Below, in pieces: positions 1-9,061 of a DNA stretch of 64,000 nucleotides. The notes beneath the pieces were generated by a model. The model was given only the letters and a program-made list of their open reading frames with translations. It ran no database searches and had not been told where the DNA came from. Position numbers and translations under genes: made by a program. The number at the start of each line of letters is the position of its first letter. The first letter of the stretch is position 1. Source of the stretch: Betaproteobacteria bacterium (GTDB lineage: Bacteria; Pseudomonadota; Gammaproteobacteria; Burkholderiales; Rhodocyclaceae); NCBI GenBank assembly GCA_028065725.1, contig JAPTVL010000324.1, positions 29,864 through 93,863 of the forward strand, written 5' to 3'.

Positions 1-671
1 CCGGCCTGCAGGTGCTGGGACGCGATTTCGGCTATCTGCGGCAGGAACAGCAGTGGCTGTATTGGGGGCGTCCGACGGAAACACCGGGGCAGGCAGACGG
101 GAACATCGTGCGCCGCGGCGGGCTGGCCTTCCCGGCCTTGCGCGGCGAGCGGCAGCTGGCCAACGCCGCCTGTGCTCTGGCGGCACTCGACGCGCTGCAT
201 GGGGATTTGCCGGTGGCGATGCAGGACATCCGGCGCGGCCTGGGTCAAGTGGAACTCGCCGGTCGCTTTCAGGTCCTGCCGGGTCGTCCGGCGGTGGTGC
301 TGGATGTTGCCCACAATCCGCAGGCGGCGCGCGTGCTGGCCGCCAATCTGGGCGAGATGAGTTTTCACCGCAACACCTGGGCGGTGTTCGGCATGCTCGC
401 CGACAAGGATATCGACGGAGTGATCGATGCCCTGCGCGAACGGGTGACGCACTGGCTGCCCTGCACGCTCGAAGGCCGCCGTGCCGCCAGCGCCGACTTT
501 CTCGCCAGCCGTCTGCGGGCGGCCGGTCTGACAGTGGCGGGGGAGTTCGCCTCGCCTGCGGCGGCGCTGAGGCAGGCACAAGAGAATGCGGGCGAAGATG
601 ATAGAATTCTCGCCTTCGGATCCTTCCTCACTGTTGCTGCGGCCCTGCAGATGCTGGGTCGATCAGCGTAA
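1..671 (+). CDS. folC: Folylpolyglutamate synthase / dihydrofolate synthase, C-terminal part (5' end outside window)
   Basis: This enzyme adds glutamate to folates (and to dihydropteroate in bifunctional forms) in the cytoplasm. Only the last 223 or so codons are present; the family is usually about 420 residues, so the N-terminal ATP-binding half lies upstream. The visible part has the Mur-ligase C-terminal domain signature VLDVAHNPQAA, which binds the glutamate ligand region, and a typical C-terminal Rossmann-like tail. It is followed after 5 bp by a SPOR-domain gene, then cvpA and purF, which is the standard betaproteobacterial order for folC. The reading frame is open to the left edge of the window. 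Confidence 0.93.
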   Translation, partial: GLQVLGRDFGYLRQEQQWLYWGRPTETPGQADGNIVRRGGLAFPALRGERQLANAACALAALDALHGDLPVAMQDIRRGLGQVELAGRFQVLPGRPAVVLDVAHNPQAARVLAANLGEMSFHRNTWAVFGMLADKDIDGVIDALRERVTHWLPCTLEGRRAASADFLASRLRAAGLTVAGEFASPAAALRQAQENAGEDDRILAFGSFLTVAAALQMLGRSA

Positions 672-676
672 CCACG

Positions 677-1270
677 ATGGCGGAACAAGACACCTCGCCT
701 GACGCAGATTTGCAGCTGAAGAAGCGTGCTCGCCGCCGGCTGGTCGGCGCCGTTGCGCTGGCCCTGTTGGCCGTCATCGTGCTGCCGATGGTCATGGATC
801 GCGAGCCGCGTCCTGCCAGCCAGGACATACAGGTCAGGATTCCCAGCCAGGACGGGCCGGGCTTCGCGGCGAAAGTGCTGCCGGGCAAGCCGGTGTCGAC
901 GCCCTTGCCCGCGCCCGAACCGAAAGTGGTGGCGGAGCCGGTTCCGGCGCCAACTGCCGAACCCAAGCCCGCTGCCGAGCCGGCAAAAACCTCTGCACCA
1001 GACAAGCCGGCTGCCGATGCCAGGCCGGCGCCCGAAGCCGCCGGCCAGTGGGTGGTGCAACTGGGTGCCTACAAGGAGGCCGGCAACGTCAAGCTGCTGC
1101 TGGCCAAGCTGAAAGAAGTCGGCGTACCCGCCTACACGGAGAAATTCGAATCGCCGCAGGGGCCGCGCACCCGTGTTCGGGCGGGACCCTTTGCCAGCCA
1201 GGATGCTGCCGAGAAGGCTCGGTCCAGAATCAAGATAGTCGGCGTCGACGGCCCGGTAGCGCCCAAATAG
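677..1270 (+). CDS. dedD: DedD-type SPOR-domain cell-division protein
   Basis: The product is a 197-residue inner-membrane protein. A basic N-terminus is followed by one membrane segment (about residues 22-40), a long Pro/Ala-rich periplasmic linker (about 45-120) and a C-terminal SPOR domain (about 123-195, with WVVQLGAY near its start). SPOR domains bind denuded septal peptidoglycan and bring DedD/FtsN-like proteins to the division site. Length and layout match DedD. It lies 5 bp after folC and 4 bp before cvpA, so the three are probably cotranscribed. The symbol rests on position and domain layout, since FtsN-like proteins share the domain. Confidence 0.85.
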   Translation: MAEQDTSPDADLQLKKRARRRLVGAVALALLAVIVLPMVMDREPRPASQDIQVRIPSQDGPGFAAKVLPGKPVSTPLPAPEPKVVAEPVPAPTAEPKPAAEPAKTSAPDKPAADARPAPEAAGQWVVQLGAYKEAGNVKLLLAKLKEVGVPAYTEKFESPQGPRTRVRAGPFASQDAAEKARSRIKIVGVDGPVAPK

Positions 1271-1274
1271 CGCG

Positions 1275-1766
1275 ATGACCGCGTTCGATTACGCCGTACT
1301 GACGATACTATTGGCGTCGGTGCTGTTGGGTTTGTGGCGCGGCGTGGTGAGCGAACTGCTGGCCCTGGCGGCCTGGGTCGTGGCGTTTCTGGTGGCGCGT
1401 GCGATGGCGGCTGAAGTGGCAGTCTGGCTCGGCGCCTACGTCGCGGAGCCGGGGTTGCGTCTGGCGGCGGCGTATGCGCTGGTATTTGTCGGTGTATTGA
1501 TTGTCTTCGCAATTGCGCGCATGCTGATTTCGCTGATGCTGAAGGCGGTCGGATTGGGTTTGCTGGACCGTTTGCTGGGTGCGGCATTTGGCATCTTGCG
1601 CGGGATCGTGGTGGTGCTGGTGGCGGTACTGGTGGCGGGCATGACGCCGCTGCCGAAGGCCGAATGGTGGCGCAATGCGGTGCTGGCACCGCCCCTGGAG
1701 ACTGCGGTGATTGCGGCAAAGCCGTGGTTGCCGGCGAATGCGGCAAAAAGGATTCAGTTTCGATAG
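1275..1766 (+). CDS. cvpA: CvpA family membrane protein
   Basis: A 163-residue hydrophobic protein with about four membrane segments, starting MTAFDYAVLTILLAS. The CvpA family was named for colicin V production in E. coli and is often linked to envelope homeostasis; the biochemical role is not established. Its position directly upstream of purF is conserved in many proteobacteria and supports the call. The ATG lies 4 bp after the dedD stop. The Arg-rich loop between segments and the C-terminal amphipathic helix are usual for the family. Confidence 0.88.
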   Translation: MTAFDYAVLTILLASVLLGLWRGVVSELLALAAWVVAFLVARAMAAEVAVWLGAYVAEPGLRLAAAYALVFVGVLIVFAIARMLISLMLKAVGLGLLDRLLGAAFGILRGIVVVLVAVLVAGMTPLPKAEWWRNAVLAPPLETAVIAAKPWLPANAAKRIQFR

Positions 1767-1782
1767 CAGTAGATGACCGTCC

Positions 1783-1806
1783 CCCTTCCCCCTTTCCGGG
1801 GAAGGG
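1783..1806 (+). other. 9-bp C/G-rich hairpin between cvpA and purF
   Basis: The arms CCCTTCCCC (1783-1791) and GGGGAAGGG (1798-1806) are perfect complements around a 6-nt loop. No T-run follows on the plus strand, so it is not a clear intrinsic terminator. It lies in the purF leader and could affect mRNA processing. The GGGGAAGGG motif resembles the purine tracts around the four-helix-bundle gene near 20.4-20.8 kb. Confidence 0.5.
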
Positions 1807-1883
1807 AGTGATAATTGTTCGCGGGCGCTGCCCGCTTCATGTTTTGGCTGCGCCGCCCCGGGGCGGCCCTGCGGAGAAGGACC

Positions 1884-3425
1884 ATGTGCGGAATTCTGGG
1901 TGTGGTGGCCACCACGCCGGTGAACCAGTTGCTCTACGATGGCCTGCAGGTGCTCCAGCACCGCGGCCAGGATGCGGCCGGCGTCGCCACGGCGGAAGGC
2001 GGGCGCTTCCACATGCACAAGGGCTCCGGTCTGGTGCGCGATGTGTTTCGCACCCGCAACATGCGCAACCTGGTGGGCAACTGGGGCATCGGGCATTGCC
2101 GCTATCCCACCGCCGGCTCCGCGGACAACGCCGCCGAGGCGCAACCCTTCTACGTCAATTCGCCGTTCGGCCTGATGCTGGCGCACAACGGCAACCTGAC
2201 CAATGCCGACCAGCTGAAACAGGACATGTTCCTCCAGGACTTGCGCCACATGAACACCAACTCCGATTCGGAGGTGCTGCTCAATGTGCTGGCGCACGAA
2301 CTGCAGGCCGCATCGACCAAGTACCAGGTCGATGCCGAGACGATTTTCAGGGCGGTCGCCGGCGTCCATCGCCGCGTCAAGGGCGCCTATGCCGTGGTGG
2401 CAATGATCGCCGGCTACGGCCTGCTGGCCTTCCGCGACCCCTATGGCATTCGTCCGCTGGTGATGGGGCGCAACGAGACGGCGGACGGCATGGAATACAT
2501 GGTGGCCTCCGAGAGCGTGGCGATCGATACACTGGGCTTCAAGATGCTGCGCGACGTCGAGCCGGGCGAAGCGGTGCTGATCGACATGCGCGGCAACTTC
2601 GTCAGCCGGCAGTGCGCCGAGCGCACCCTGCATGCGCCCTGCATGTTCGAGTTCGTCTACCTGGCGCGTCCCGATTCGGTGATGGACGGCATTTCGGTGT
2701 ACGAGACGCGGGCCAAGATGGGCGACTACCTGGCCGACAAGATCCGCCTGACCATGCCGCACCTGGAGATCGACGCGGTGATCCCGATCCCGGATTCCAG
2801 CCGCCATTCGGCGATGGAACTCGCCGCGCGGCTGAACCTTCCCTACCGCGAGGGCTTCGTCAAGAACCGCTACATCGGCCGTACCTTCATCATGCCCGGC
2901 CAGGCCACGCGGCGCAAATCGGTGCGGCAGAAGCTCAACGCCATCAGCCAGGAGTTCAAGGGGCGCAATGTGCTGCTGGTCGACGATTCCATCGTGCGCG
3001 GCACCACCAGCCGCGAGATCATCATGATGGCGCGCGAAGCCGGGGCCAGGAAAGTCTATTTCGCCTCGGCTTCGCCGCCGGTGCGCTTTGCCAACGTCTA
3101 TGGCATCGACATGCCGACGCGCAGCGAACTGATCGCCGCCTTCCGCAATGACGACGAGATCTGCCGCGAGATCGGCGCCGACGCGCTGATCTACCAGGAT
3201 CTGGATGCGCTCAAGGCCGCGGTGCACTCGGTCAATCCGACGGTGACCCAGTTCGAGACGTCCTGCTTCGATGGGCAGTACATCACCGGTGACGTCACCG
3301 CCCTCTATCTGCAGCACATGGAGGACAAGCGCAATCTGCCGCCGCCGCGGAAGGTCGACGACCAGGATGGTTTCGATGGGCCGGACGGAGAGCAACTCGA
3401 CCTGAATCTGGTGCAGGCGGGATGA
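1884..3425 (+). CDS. purF: Amidophosphoribosyltransferase
   Basis: PurF catalyses the first committed step of purine synthesis, turning PRPP and glutamine into phosphoribosylamine. I place the start at 1884 because the protein then begins MCGILGVV, whose Cys2 becomes the N-terminal nucleophile of the glutaminase domain; the longer open frame upstream would bury it. The product is 513 residues, the usual length. It has an Ntn-hydrolase glutaminase half (to about residue 235) and a phosphoribosyltransferase half with the PRPP loop LLVDDSIVRGTTS (about 364-377). The stop overlaps the metZ start by 4 bp, so the two are translationally coupled. Confidence 0.97.
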   Translation: MCGILGVVATTPVNQLLYDGLQVLQHRGQDAAGVATAEGGRFHMHKGSGLVRDVFRTRNMRNLVGNWGIGHCRYPTAGSADNAAEAQPFYVNSPFGLMLAHNGNLTNADQLKQDMFLQDLRHMNTNSDSEVLLNVLAHELQAASTKYQVDAETIFRAVAGVHRRVKGAYAVVAMIAGYGLLAFRDPYGIRPLVMGRNETADGMEYMVASESVAIDTLGFKMLRDVEPGEAVLIDMRGNFVSRQCAERTLHAPCMFEFVYLARPDSVMDGISVYETRAKMGDYLADKIRLTMPHLEIDAVIPIPDSSRHSAMELAARLNLPYREGFVKNRYIGRTFIMPGQATRRKSVRQKLNAISQEFKGRNVLLVDDSIVRGTTSREIIMMAREAGARKVYFASASPPVRFANVYGIDMPTRSELIAAFRNDDEICREIGADALIYQDLDALKAAVHSVNPTVTQFETSCFDGQYITGDVTALYLQHMEDKRNLPPPRKVDDQDGFDGPDGEQLDLNLVQAG

Positions 3426-4603
3426 GCGGGGCAGACACGACGGGCTGGTCTTTCGAGACCCTGGCCGTGCGCGCCGGCCAGGAGCGCAGCCAGTTCGGCG
3501 AGCACTCGGAAGCGCTCTACCTTACCTCGAGCTTCGTCTTCCAGAACGCGGCGCAGGCGGCGGCGCGTTTTTCCGGCGAGGAGCCGGGCAATGTTTACGC
3601 GCGTTTCACCAACCCGACCGTCAGCACCATGCAGGAGCGCCTGGCGGCCCTCGAAGGCGCCGAAGCCTGCGTCGCCACCGCCACCGGCATGGCGGCGATC
3701 CTGTCCACGGTGATGGCGCTGATGCAGGCCGGGCAGCATATCGTCGCCTCGCGCAGCATCTTCGGTGCCACGCAGCAACTGTTCGGCAACATCCTGCCGC
3801 GCTTCGGGGTAGAGACCAGTTTCGTCGATCAGGGTACGGTCGAGGCCTTTCGCGCCGCCATGCGGCCAAACACCAAACTGGTGTTCATCGAGACGCCGTC
3901 CAATCCGCTGACCGAAGTCTTCGACATCGCGGCCCTGGCGGGCGTCGCGCACGCCGCGGGAGCACTGCTGGTGGTGGACAACTGCTTCTGCACCCCGGCG
4001 CTGCAGCGCCCGCTGCAATTGGGCGCCGACCTGGTGATCCATTCCGCGACCAAATATCTGGACGGGCAGGGCCGCGTGCTGGGCGGCGCGATTTGCGGCG
4101 CCAGGGTCCTGACCGAGGAAGTCTTCAAGTTCCTGCGCACGGCCGGGCCGACGCTGTCGCCGTTCAATGCCTGGGTGATACTCAAGGGTCTGGAAACGCT
4201 CTCGGTGCGCATGCAGGCGCAGTCGGCCAACGCGCTGCAACTCGCGCAGTGGCTGGAAGCGCAGCCGCAGGTGGCTCGTGTGTATTACCCCGGACTGGAA
4301 TCGCACCCGCAGCACGCCCTGGCAATGCGCCAGCAGGCCAGCGGCGGCGCCATCGTCTCGTTCGATGTCAGGGGCGGACGGGAAGCCGCATGGCGCGTGG
4401 TGGACAACTGCCGCCTGCTGTCGATCACTGCCAATCTGGGCGACACCAAGACCACCATCACCCATCCGGCATCGACCACCCACGGTCGCATCTCGGCCGA
4501 GGCGCGCGCCGCGTCGGGGATCGGTGAAGGCTTGCTGCGCATCGCGGTCGGGCTGGAAAGCCCAGCGGACTTACGGTCGGATCTGGCGCGCGGACTCGGT
4601 TAG
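3422..4603 (+). CDS. metZ: O-succinylhomoserine sulfhydrylase
   Basis: A 393-residue PLP enzyme of the Cys/Met-metabolism family. MetZ makes homocysteine directly from O-succinylhomoserine and sulfide, bypassing cystathionine. The PLP lysine is K211 in HSATKYLDGQ, and the family motifs YARFTNPTV and ATATGMAA are present. Position after purF is the usual betaproteobacterial arrangement and favours metZ over metB or metC, though specificity among these enzymes cannot be proved from sequence. It overlaps purF by 4 bp and converges on lpxH with a 4-bp overlap of the ends. Confidence 0.92.
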   Translation: MSGADTTGWSFETLAVRAGQERSQFGEHSEALYLTSSFVFQNAAQAAARFSGEEPGNVYARFTNPTVSTMQERLAALEGAEACVATATGMAAILSTVMALMQAGQHIVASRSIFGATQQLFGNILPRFGVETSFVDQGTVEAFRAAMRPNTKLVFIETPSNPLTEVFDIAALAGVAHAAGALLVVDNCFCTPALQRPLQLGADLVIHSATKYLDGQGRVLGGAICGARVLTEEVFKFLRTAGPTLSPFNAWVILKGLETLSVRMQAQSANALQLAQWLEAQPQVARVYYPGLESHPQHALAMRQQASGGAIVSFDVRGGREAAWRVVDNCRLLSITANLGDTKTTITHPASTTHGRISAEARAASGIGEGLLRIAVGLESPADLRSDLARGLG

Positions 4604-5346
4604 TTAGACAGGTCGAGCCGGCGCACGCCGGCCGGGCCGATTTCCAGCGCGTCGCCGCGCCCCGTATCCCAGTCCGACAGCACCCAGCGCTCGGCGCCGC
4701 CGGTTCCGAGTTCGAACACTTCATGTCCCGGTCGGTGGGTATGACCGTGGATCAGTCGGCTGCAGCCATGGGCGCTCAGCGCGGCGCGGATCGCAGCGGC
4801 GTTGGCGTCCATGATGGCGGCGGTCTTGCCCTGCATGGCCTCGGCACTGCGGCGACGCAGGCTTTCCACCTCGGCACGGCGTTCCGGCAAGGGCCGGGCC
4901 AGAAAGCGCCGCTGCCATTTCGGCGCACGCACCATGCGCCGGAATTCCTGATAGGGCAGGTCGTCGGTGCACACCGTATCGCCGTGCATCAGCAAAGTCG
5001 CCGTACCGTCAGCGCCGACTTTTGTGAGTTCCGGCAGCAGTTCCATGCCCGCTGCAGCGGCAAAGCGCTCGCCGATCAGGAAATCGCGGTTGCCGGCGAT
5101 GAAGCGCAGGCCTGTGCCCTTGTCCGCCAGATCGCGCAATAGTGTGCAGACTTGGGCATTGAACGGATCGGACAGATCGTCGTCGCCAATCCAGTATTCG
5201 AACAGGTCGCCGAGGATGAACAGCGTCTCGACGTTGGCCGCCGCCGTGGCGGTGAGGAATTCCGCAAAGCGCCGGGTCAGGTCCGGCCGCTCGGCCCGCA
5301 GATGCAGGTCGGAAACGAAGCGGGCAGTTCCGGCGATGGTCAGCAT
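4600..5346 (-). CDS. lpxH: UDP-2,3-diacylglucosamine diphosphatase
   Basis: LpxH hydrolyses UDP-2,3-diacylglucosamine to lipid X in lipid A synthesis at the inner face of the cytoplasmic membrane. The start at 5346 gives MLTIAGTARFVSDLHL and 248 residues, close to E. coli LpxH (240); the open frame continues upstream but reads into the ppiB region. Calcineurin-like metal motifs run in order: SDLHL, GDLFEYWIGDDD, GNRDFLIG, LMHGDTVCTDD and HGHTHRPG. The ppiB gene lies just upstream on the same strand, 17 bp away, a common lpxH partner. Confidence 0.93.
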   Translation of the reverse strand: MLTIAGTARFVSDLHLRAERPDLTRRFAEFLTATAAANVETLFILGDLFEYWIGDDDLSDPFNAQVCTLLRDLADKGTGLRFIAGNRDFLIGERFAAAAGMELLPELTKVGADGTATLLMHGDTVCTDDLPYQEFRRMVRAPKWQRRFLARPLPERRAEVESLRRRSAEAMQGKTAAIMDANAAAIRAALSAHGCSRLIHGHTHRPGHEVFELGTGGAERWVLSDWDTGRGDALEIGPAGVRRLDLSN

Positions 5347-5363
5347 GGAACTGCCCCGTTCAA

Positions 5364-5852
5364 TCAAACGACTTCGGCGCGCTCGATGGTGACGTCGCTG
5401 GTCGGCACGTTCTGGTGGAAGCCCTTGTTGCCGGTCTTCACCGCCTTGATCTGGTCCACCACGTCCTGGCCCTCGACGACGCGGCCGAAGACACAGTAGC
5501 CCCAGCCGTCCTGACATTTGTCGAAATCGAGGAAGTCGTTGTCGCCGACGTTGATGAAGAACTGTGCCGTGGCCGAATGCGGGTCGCTGGTGCGGGCCAT
5601 GGCGACGGTGTAGCGCTGGTTCCTGAGACCGTTCCTGGCTTCGTTCTCGATCGGCACCTTGACCGGCTTCTGGTCCATGCCCGGGGCGAAGCCGCCGCCC
5701 TGGATCATGAAGCCGTCGATCACGCGATGGAAAATCGTGTTGTCATAATGGCCGGACTCGACGTAGGCGAGAAAGTTGGCGGCGCTCTTGGGTGCCTTCT
5801 CGGCATCGAGTTCGATGGTGATGGCGCCGAGGCTGGTGGTGAGCTTGATCAT
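5364..5852 (-). CDS. ppiB: Cytoplasmic cyclophilin-type peptidyl-prolyl cis-trans isomerase
   Basis: A 162-residue single-domain cyclophilin without a signal peptide, matching cytoplasmic PpiB. The catalytic signature [14 protein letters not shown] and the motif [10 protein letters not shown] are present. It probably speeds prolyl isomerisation during folding of cytosolic proteins. It lies between lpxH and a second, exported cyclophilin gene (20 bp upstream), with which it shares close sequence similarity, so the pair looks like a tandem duplication with different destinations. Confidence 0.95.
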   Translation of the reverse strand: MIKLTTSLGAITIELDAEKAPKSAANFLAYVESGHYDNTIFHRVIDGFMIQGGGFAPGMDQKPVKVPIENEARNGLRNQRYTVAMARTSDPHSATAQFFINVGDNDFLDFDKCQDGWGYCVFGRVVEGQDVVDQIKAVKTGNKGFHQNVPTSDVTIERAEVV

Positions 5853-5872
5853 GGTGTGTCGTCCTGTGTGGA

Positions 5873-6448
5873 TTATTTCTTGGCCGCAGCCGGTGCCGGC
5901 AGCAGTTTGACGGATTCGATGAGGATTGGCGTGGAGGGCACGTTCTGGAACGGTCCGACAGTGGTTGTTAGCGACTTTTCGATATTCTTCACGATATCCA
6001 TGCCTTGGGTAACTTTTCCGAATACCGCATAGCCCCAGCCATCACGGCTCGGATAGTCAAGGAATCTATTGTCAGCGACATTGATGAAGAACTGCGCGCT
6101 GGCCGAATGCGGGTCATTGGTACGTGCCATCGCCAGCGTGCCGGTTTCGTTCTTCAGCCCGTTCTTGGCCTCGTTCTGGATCGCGGCGCGGGTTTCCTTC
6201 TGCTTCATGTCGGGCGTGAAGCCGCCGCCCTGGATCATGAAGCCGGGAATCACGCGGTGGAAGATGGTGCCGTTGAAGAAGCCATCCTTGGTGTATTGCA
6301 GGAAATTTTCCACCGTTTTCGGCGCCTTGTCCTGATACAACTCGATGGTCAGCGTGCCCTGCGAGGTCTTGACCTCAAGCATGGGGTTGGCGGCATGCGC
6401 GGCGATGCTGAACAGGAACGCGAAAGCAAACAGAAACAGACGATGCAT
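5873..6448 (-). CDS. ppiA: Periplasmic cyclophilin-type peptidyl-prolyl cis-trans isomerase
   Basis: A 191-residue cyclophilin with an N-terminal signal peptide ([19 protein letters not shown], cleavage near residue 19), so it should act in the periplasm on outer-membrane or secreted proteins. The catalytic motif [14 protein letters not shown] and the later [10 protein letters not shown] are intact. RBS-like GGAGGC lies a few bases before the ATG. It is upstream of ppiB and lpxH on the same strand, and the three could form one transcript. Confidence 0.93.
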   Translation of the reverse strand: MHRLFLFAFAFLFSIAAHAANPMLEVKTSQGTLTIELYQDKAPKTVENFLQYTKDGFFNGTIFHRVIPGFMIQGGGFTPDMKQKETRAAIQNEAKNGLKNETGTLAMARTNDPHSASAQFFINVADNRFLDYPSRDGWGYAVFGKVTQGMDIVKNIEKSLTTTVGPFQNVPSTPILIESVKLLPAPAAAKK

Positions 6449-6507
6449 GGAGCCTCCAGGGAAAACGGGTAAGGGAAAGGGTGATTCAGGCAGAGAAGGT
6501 CACAGCG

Positions 6508-7752
6508 TCAGGCGGCGCCTTCGAAGACGATCTTCCAGCGACCGCTTTCCTTGATCCAGTACTGGCGTTTCTTCATCTGACCGGAAAGATTATTGGAGCG
6601 GTAATCCTGGTCGAAGGTGACGACCACGTATTCTTCCCTGCCGGGATTGCGGAACATGCTGATGTTGCCGGTCCCGACCTTGATCCAGCTCTTGCCGGCG
6701 TTGACCTTGCGCTTGTGCTCGACCCATTCGCGGTAGCCCTGGCCGTCGGCCTTGAACTTGTGCGAGTAATGCCTGGCGTAGCTATCGACGTTGCGGCTTT
6801 CCCAATCCGACCGCCATTCCTCGATCATCTGCAGCAGGGAGCTGCGTTCGCTCTGCCAGTCGTCGAGCGACAGCCATTCGATGCTGTTGCTGATGATCAC
6901 CGGCGTCAGGCCGACCTGCAGGCTTTTCGACAGCGTGTCGAGATCCTGGTTGGCCAGCACCACGCAGCCGTCGGAGGCTTTGGGCGGGCGCGAGAAGGTG
7001 TCCGGCGGGGTACCGTGCAGCCAGATACCGTGGCCGTTGCGTCCCTGGCGCTTGTCCCAGTCGTTGGGATAGTTGATCGGGAAGGCGCCGCTGCCGTAAA
7101 AGTCGGTCAGCTTCTGCCGCGGCAGGCTGGAGGTGACGTGATAGACGCCGATCGGCGTCTTCTTGTCGCCCTCGCGCGCCTTCTCGGCGCCCAGTTTGCC
7201 CTGCGAGATGTAGTAATCGGCGACGAAGCGCGGCGTGCCCTTGTCATTCTGGTAGAGGTAGAGCCGCGACTTCTGCGTGTCCACCACCACGGCGTGCTTC
7301 TGCTCCGGCTGCATCTGCAGCAGGTAGCGCGGCACATAATCGGCCGGCGGCTTGCTGCGGTAACCCTTGAGGCGGACGATGGCTTCCTCGCGCAGATCGG
7401 CCACCTTTTCCCCGGCAGCCGGTCCGCCGCCTTCGCCGAAGGCCATCAGCGGGCGCGAGCGGGCCAGCAGCAGATCGCCCCTGACCAGATGCGCGAGACG
7501 AAAATTGGGATAGGCCCGGACCAGCATGTCGGACTGCTGCATGGCCAGGTCGAGCTGGTTGTTCTCGATGGCATCGAACACCTTGGCCAGCAAGGGTTCC
7601 GGGCCGGAGTCGGTAAAGTGCGCCGCGCTGGCGGAGCCGCGGGCGTTCTTCTTGAGATGCCCCGGCGCCTTGCCGGCGGCCGCTGCCGGCCCTGCTGCAA
7701 ACAGCAGGCTGCAGGCCGCAACGATGGTCGGAAGACGCGCGAGGGCGTGCAT
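6508..7752 (-). CDS. L,D-transpeptidase (YkuD/YafK type) with C-terminal NTF2-like domain
   Basis: A 414-residue exported protein. The start at 7752 gives MHALARLPT and a signal peptide ending near AAGPAAAAG, and makes an ATGA overlap with the preceding gene. The central YkuD domain has the catalytic block HGT...SDGCVVL, in which the Cys attacks the peptide crosslink donor; the usual last Arg of SxGCxR is replaced here. The last 110 residues or so form an NTF2/SnoaL-like domain (from about WESRNVDSYARHY). Such enzymes crosslink peptidoglycan or anchor lipoproteins; the exact substrate is unknown. It is translationally coupled to the TPR gene upstream, which ends in a related domain. Confidence 0.85.
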   Translation of the reverse strand: MHALARLPTIVAACSLLFAAGPAAAAGKAPGHLKKNARGSASAAHFTDSGPEPLLAKVFDAIENNQLDLAMQQSDMLVRAYPNFRLAHLVRGDLLLARSRPLMAFGEGGGPAAGEKVADLREEAIVRLKGYRSKPPADYVPRYLLQMQPEQKHAVVVDTQKSRLYLYQNDKGTPRFVADYYISQGKLGAEKAREGDKKTPIGVYHVTSSLPRQKLTDFYGSGAFPINYPNDWDKRQGRNGHGIWLHGTPPDTFSRPPKASDGCVVLANQDLDTLSKSLQVGLTPVIISNSIEWLSLDDWQSERSSLLQMIEEWRSDWESRNVDSYARHYSHKFKADGQGYREWVEHKRKVNAGKSWIKVGTGNISMFRNPGREEYVVVTFDQDYRSNNLSGQMKKRQYWIKESGRWKIVFEGAA

Positions 7753-8810
7753 CAGCTGCCGACCCGCTCCTGCAGGATCTGCCACTTGCCGTCACGCTTG
7801 CCCAGTTGCAGCACCTTGTTGCTCGAGGTCTTGAGGGTTGCCGACTTGTAGTGCTGGCGGAACTTGACCGTGGCCGTGTCGCCATCGACGCTGATGCGCA
7901 GATTCTCGTAGCTGACCTGGATCGCGCCCGGCTTGTTGATGCGCTTTTGCCGCTCGGCATCCCACGCCGCACGCGATTCGCCGCCCGGCGTCTTGAAGTC
8001 GCGGGCATAGGCGGCGAGATAGGCCTTGACGTCCTTGCGCGACCAGGCCGCGGCCCACAGCTCGATGGCCTGGGTGATTTCCGTGTTGGCGTCGCTCGCG
8101 GCCCTGGCGGGCGCTGGCTTGGCGGGTTCGGTGGGCTTGGCCGGCGTCGCCGCAGCCGGAGTGCCGGTCGCCGCGACATTCGGCGCGGGGGGCGTTGCCG
8201 CCGGAGTTTTGGGCGCTTCGGCCAGCTTGACCGGTTCCGCCGGCCGCACCTCGCCGATCGGCCTGGTACTCTTGCCCGGGCGGTTGCCGGCGCCCATCAG
8301 GTCGCGAATCAGGGCCAGCTTGTTCTGCGCGCTGGAGTTCGACGAATCGATCTGCAAGGCCTTGTCATAGGCCTGGCTGGCCAGCCGCGCATAGATGTCG
8401 CCGAGGTTCTCGTGGGCCGTGGCATACGACGGATGGGTGCGGATGGCCATTTCCAGTGCCTGCTTGGCCTTGTCGTACTGCTTCTGCTGGGCGTAGATGA
8501 CGGCGAGATTGTTGTAGGGCTCGGGCAGTTCCGGATAATCCTCGGTCAGCTTGGTGAACACCGCGATGGCCTCGTTCGGCTTGTTCATCTCGGTCAGCAC
8601 GATGCCCTTGAGAAAGCGGCCCTGGGCATCCTTGGGCTTGGCCGCGAGATACTTGTCGACCTGTTCCAGCGCCTGGGCATGCTGGCCCTGCTTGATCTGT
8701 TTGCCGATGTCCTGCAGGGCGTCGGCCCGGGCGACCGGCGCCAGCGCCAGGAGAATCGCGGAAGTGGCTGTTGCGAGAAGGCGTACGGCATTGAGGTGGG
8801 TTTGGGTCAT
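7752..8810 (-). CDS. Exported TPR protein with C-terminal NTF2-like domain
   Basis: A 352-residue protein with a signal peptide (cleavage near ALAPVARA), three to four tetratricopeptide repeats (about residues 30-170; for example PYNNLAVIYAQQ), a Pro/Ala-rich linker and a C-terminal NTF2/SnoaL-like domain (about 240-352). This last domain resembles the C-terminus of the downstream L,D-transpeptidase: WSRKDVKAYLAAYARDF against WESRNVDSYARHYSHKF. Stop and start overlap by 1 bp, so the two proteins are probably made together and may act in one envelope complex. The TPRs suggest a scaffold role; the function is otherwise unknown. Confidence 0.8.
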   Translation of the reverse strand: MTQTHLNAVRLLATATSAILLALAPVARADALQDIGKQIKQGQHAQALEQVDKYLAAKPKDAQGRFLKGIVLTEMNKPNEAIAVFTKLTEDYPELPEPYNNLAVIYAQQKQYDKAKQALEMAIRTHPSYATAHENLGDIYARLASQAYDKALQIDSSNSSAQNKLALIRDLMGAGNRPGKSTRPIGEVRPAEPVKLAEAPKTPAATPPAPNVAATGTPAAATPAKPTEPAKPAPARAASDANTEITQAIELWAAAWSRKDVKAYLAAYARDFKTPGGESRAAWDAERQKRINKPGAIQVSYENLRISVDGDTATVKFRQHYKSATLKTSSNKVLQLGKRDGKWQILQERVGS

Positions 8811-8851
8811 GGTATATACTTCTCGTTGGCGGTTGCCCGAAAATGAATTTT

Positions 8852-8916
8852 GTTACGGCCGCTGCGCTTGATGCCGAAGAATCCGGCGTCAACCTGCACT
8901 GGAACTGCGTTTTCGC
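8852..8916 (-). repeat. 65-bp dispersed element, copy 1
   Basis: This stretch matches 37635-37699 with about 52 of 65 identical bases and no gaps. Here it lies in the 250-bp gap between the TPR gene and cysS; at 37.6 kb it is inside the coding tail of yhbY. The shared core reads CCGCTGCGCTT on the plus strand. I see no other feature in this gap (8811-9061). Confidence 0.6.
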
Positions 8917-9061
8917 CGGGATAAGCCATGCGGGATTCAACTTCGGATTCTAACAAGAAGCCCGCCTTCCCCACAACCTGAGCGCATTCGATCAATGGGC
9001 TGATAATGCCGGCCTTTCGTGGCCATTTCCCGCTTAAACGCCGTCCAGACCAATTGTCCCC

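Noticed and set aside
1308..3395. A 695-residue open frame antisense to cvpA and purF, and similar long antisense frames opposite dnaK, carB, ftsH and others.
   Set aside because: High-GC genes leave the opposite frame open; composition is His/Arg-rich with no domains, and the sense genes are certain.
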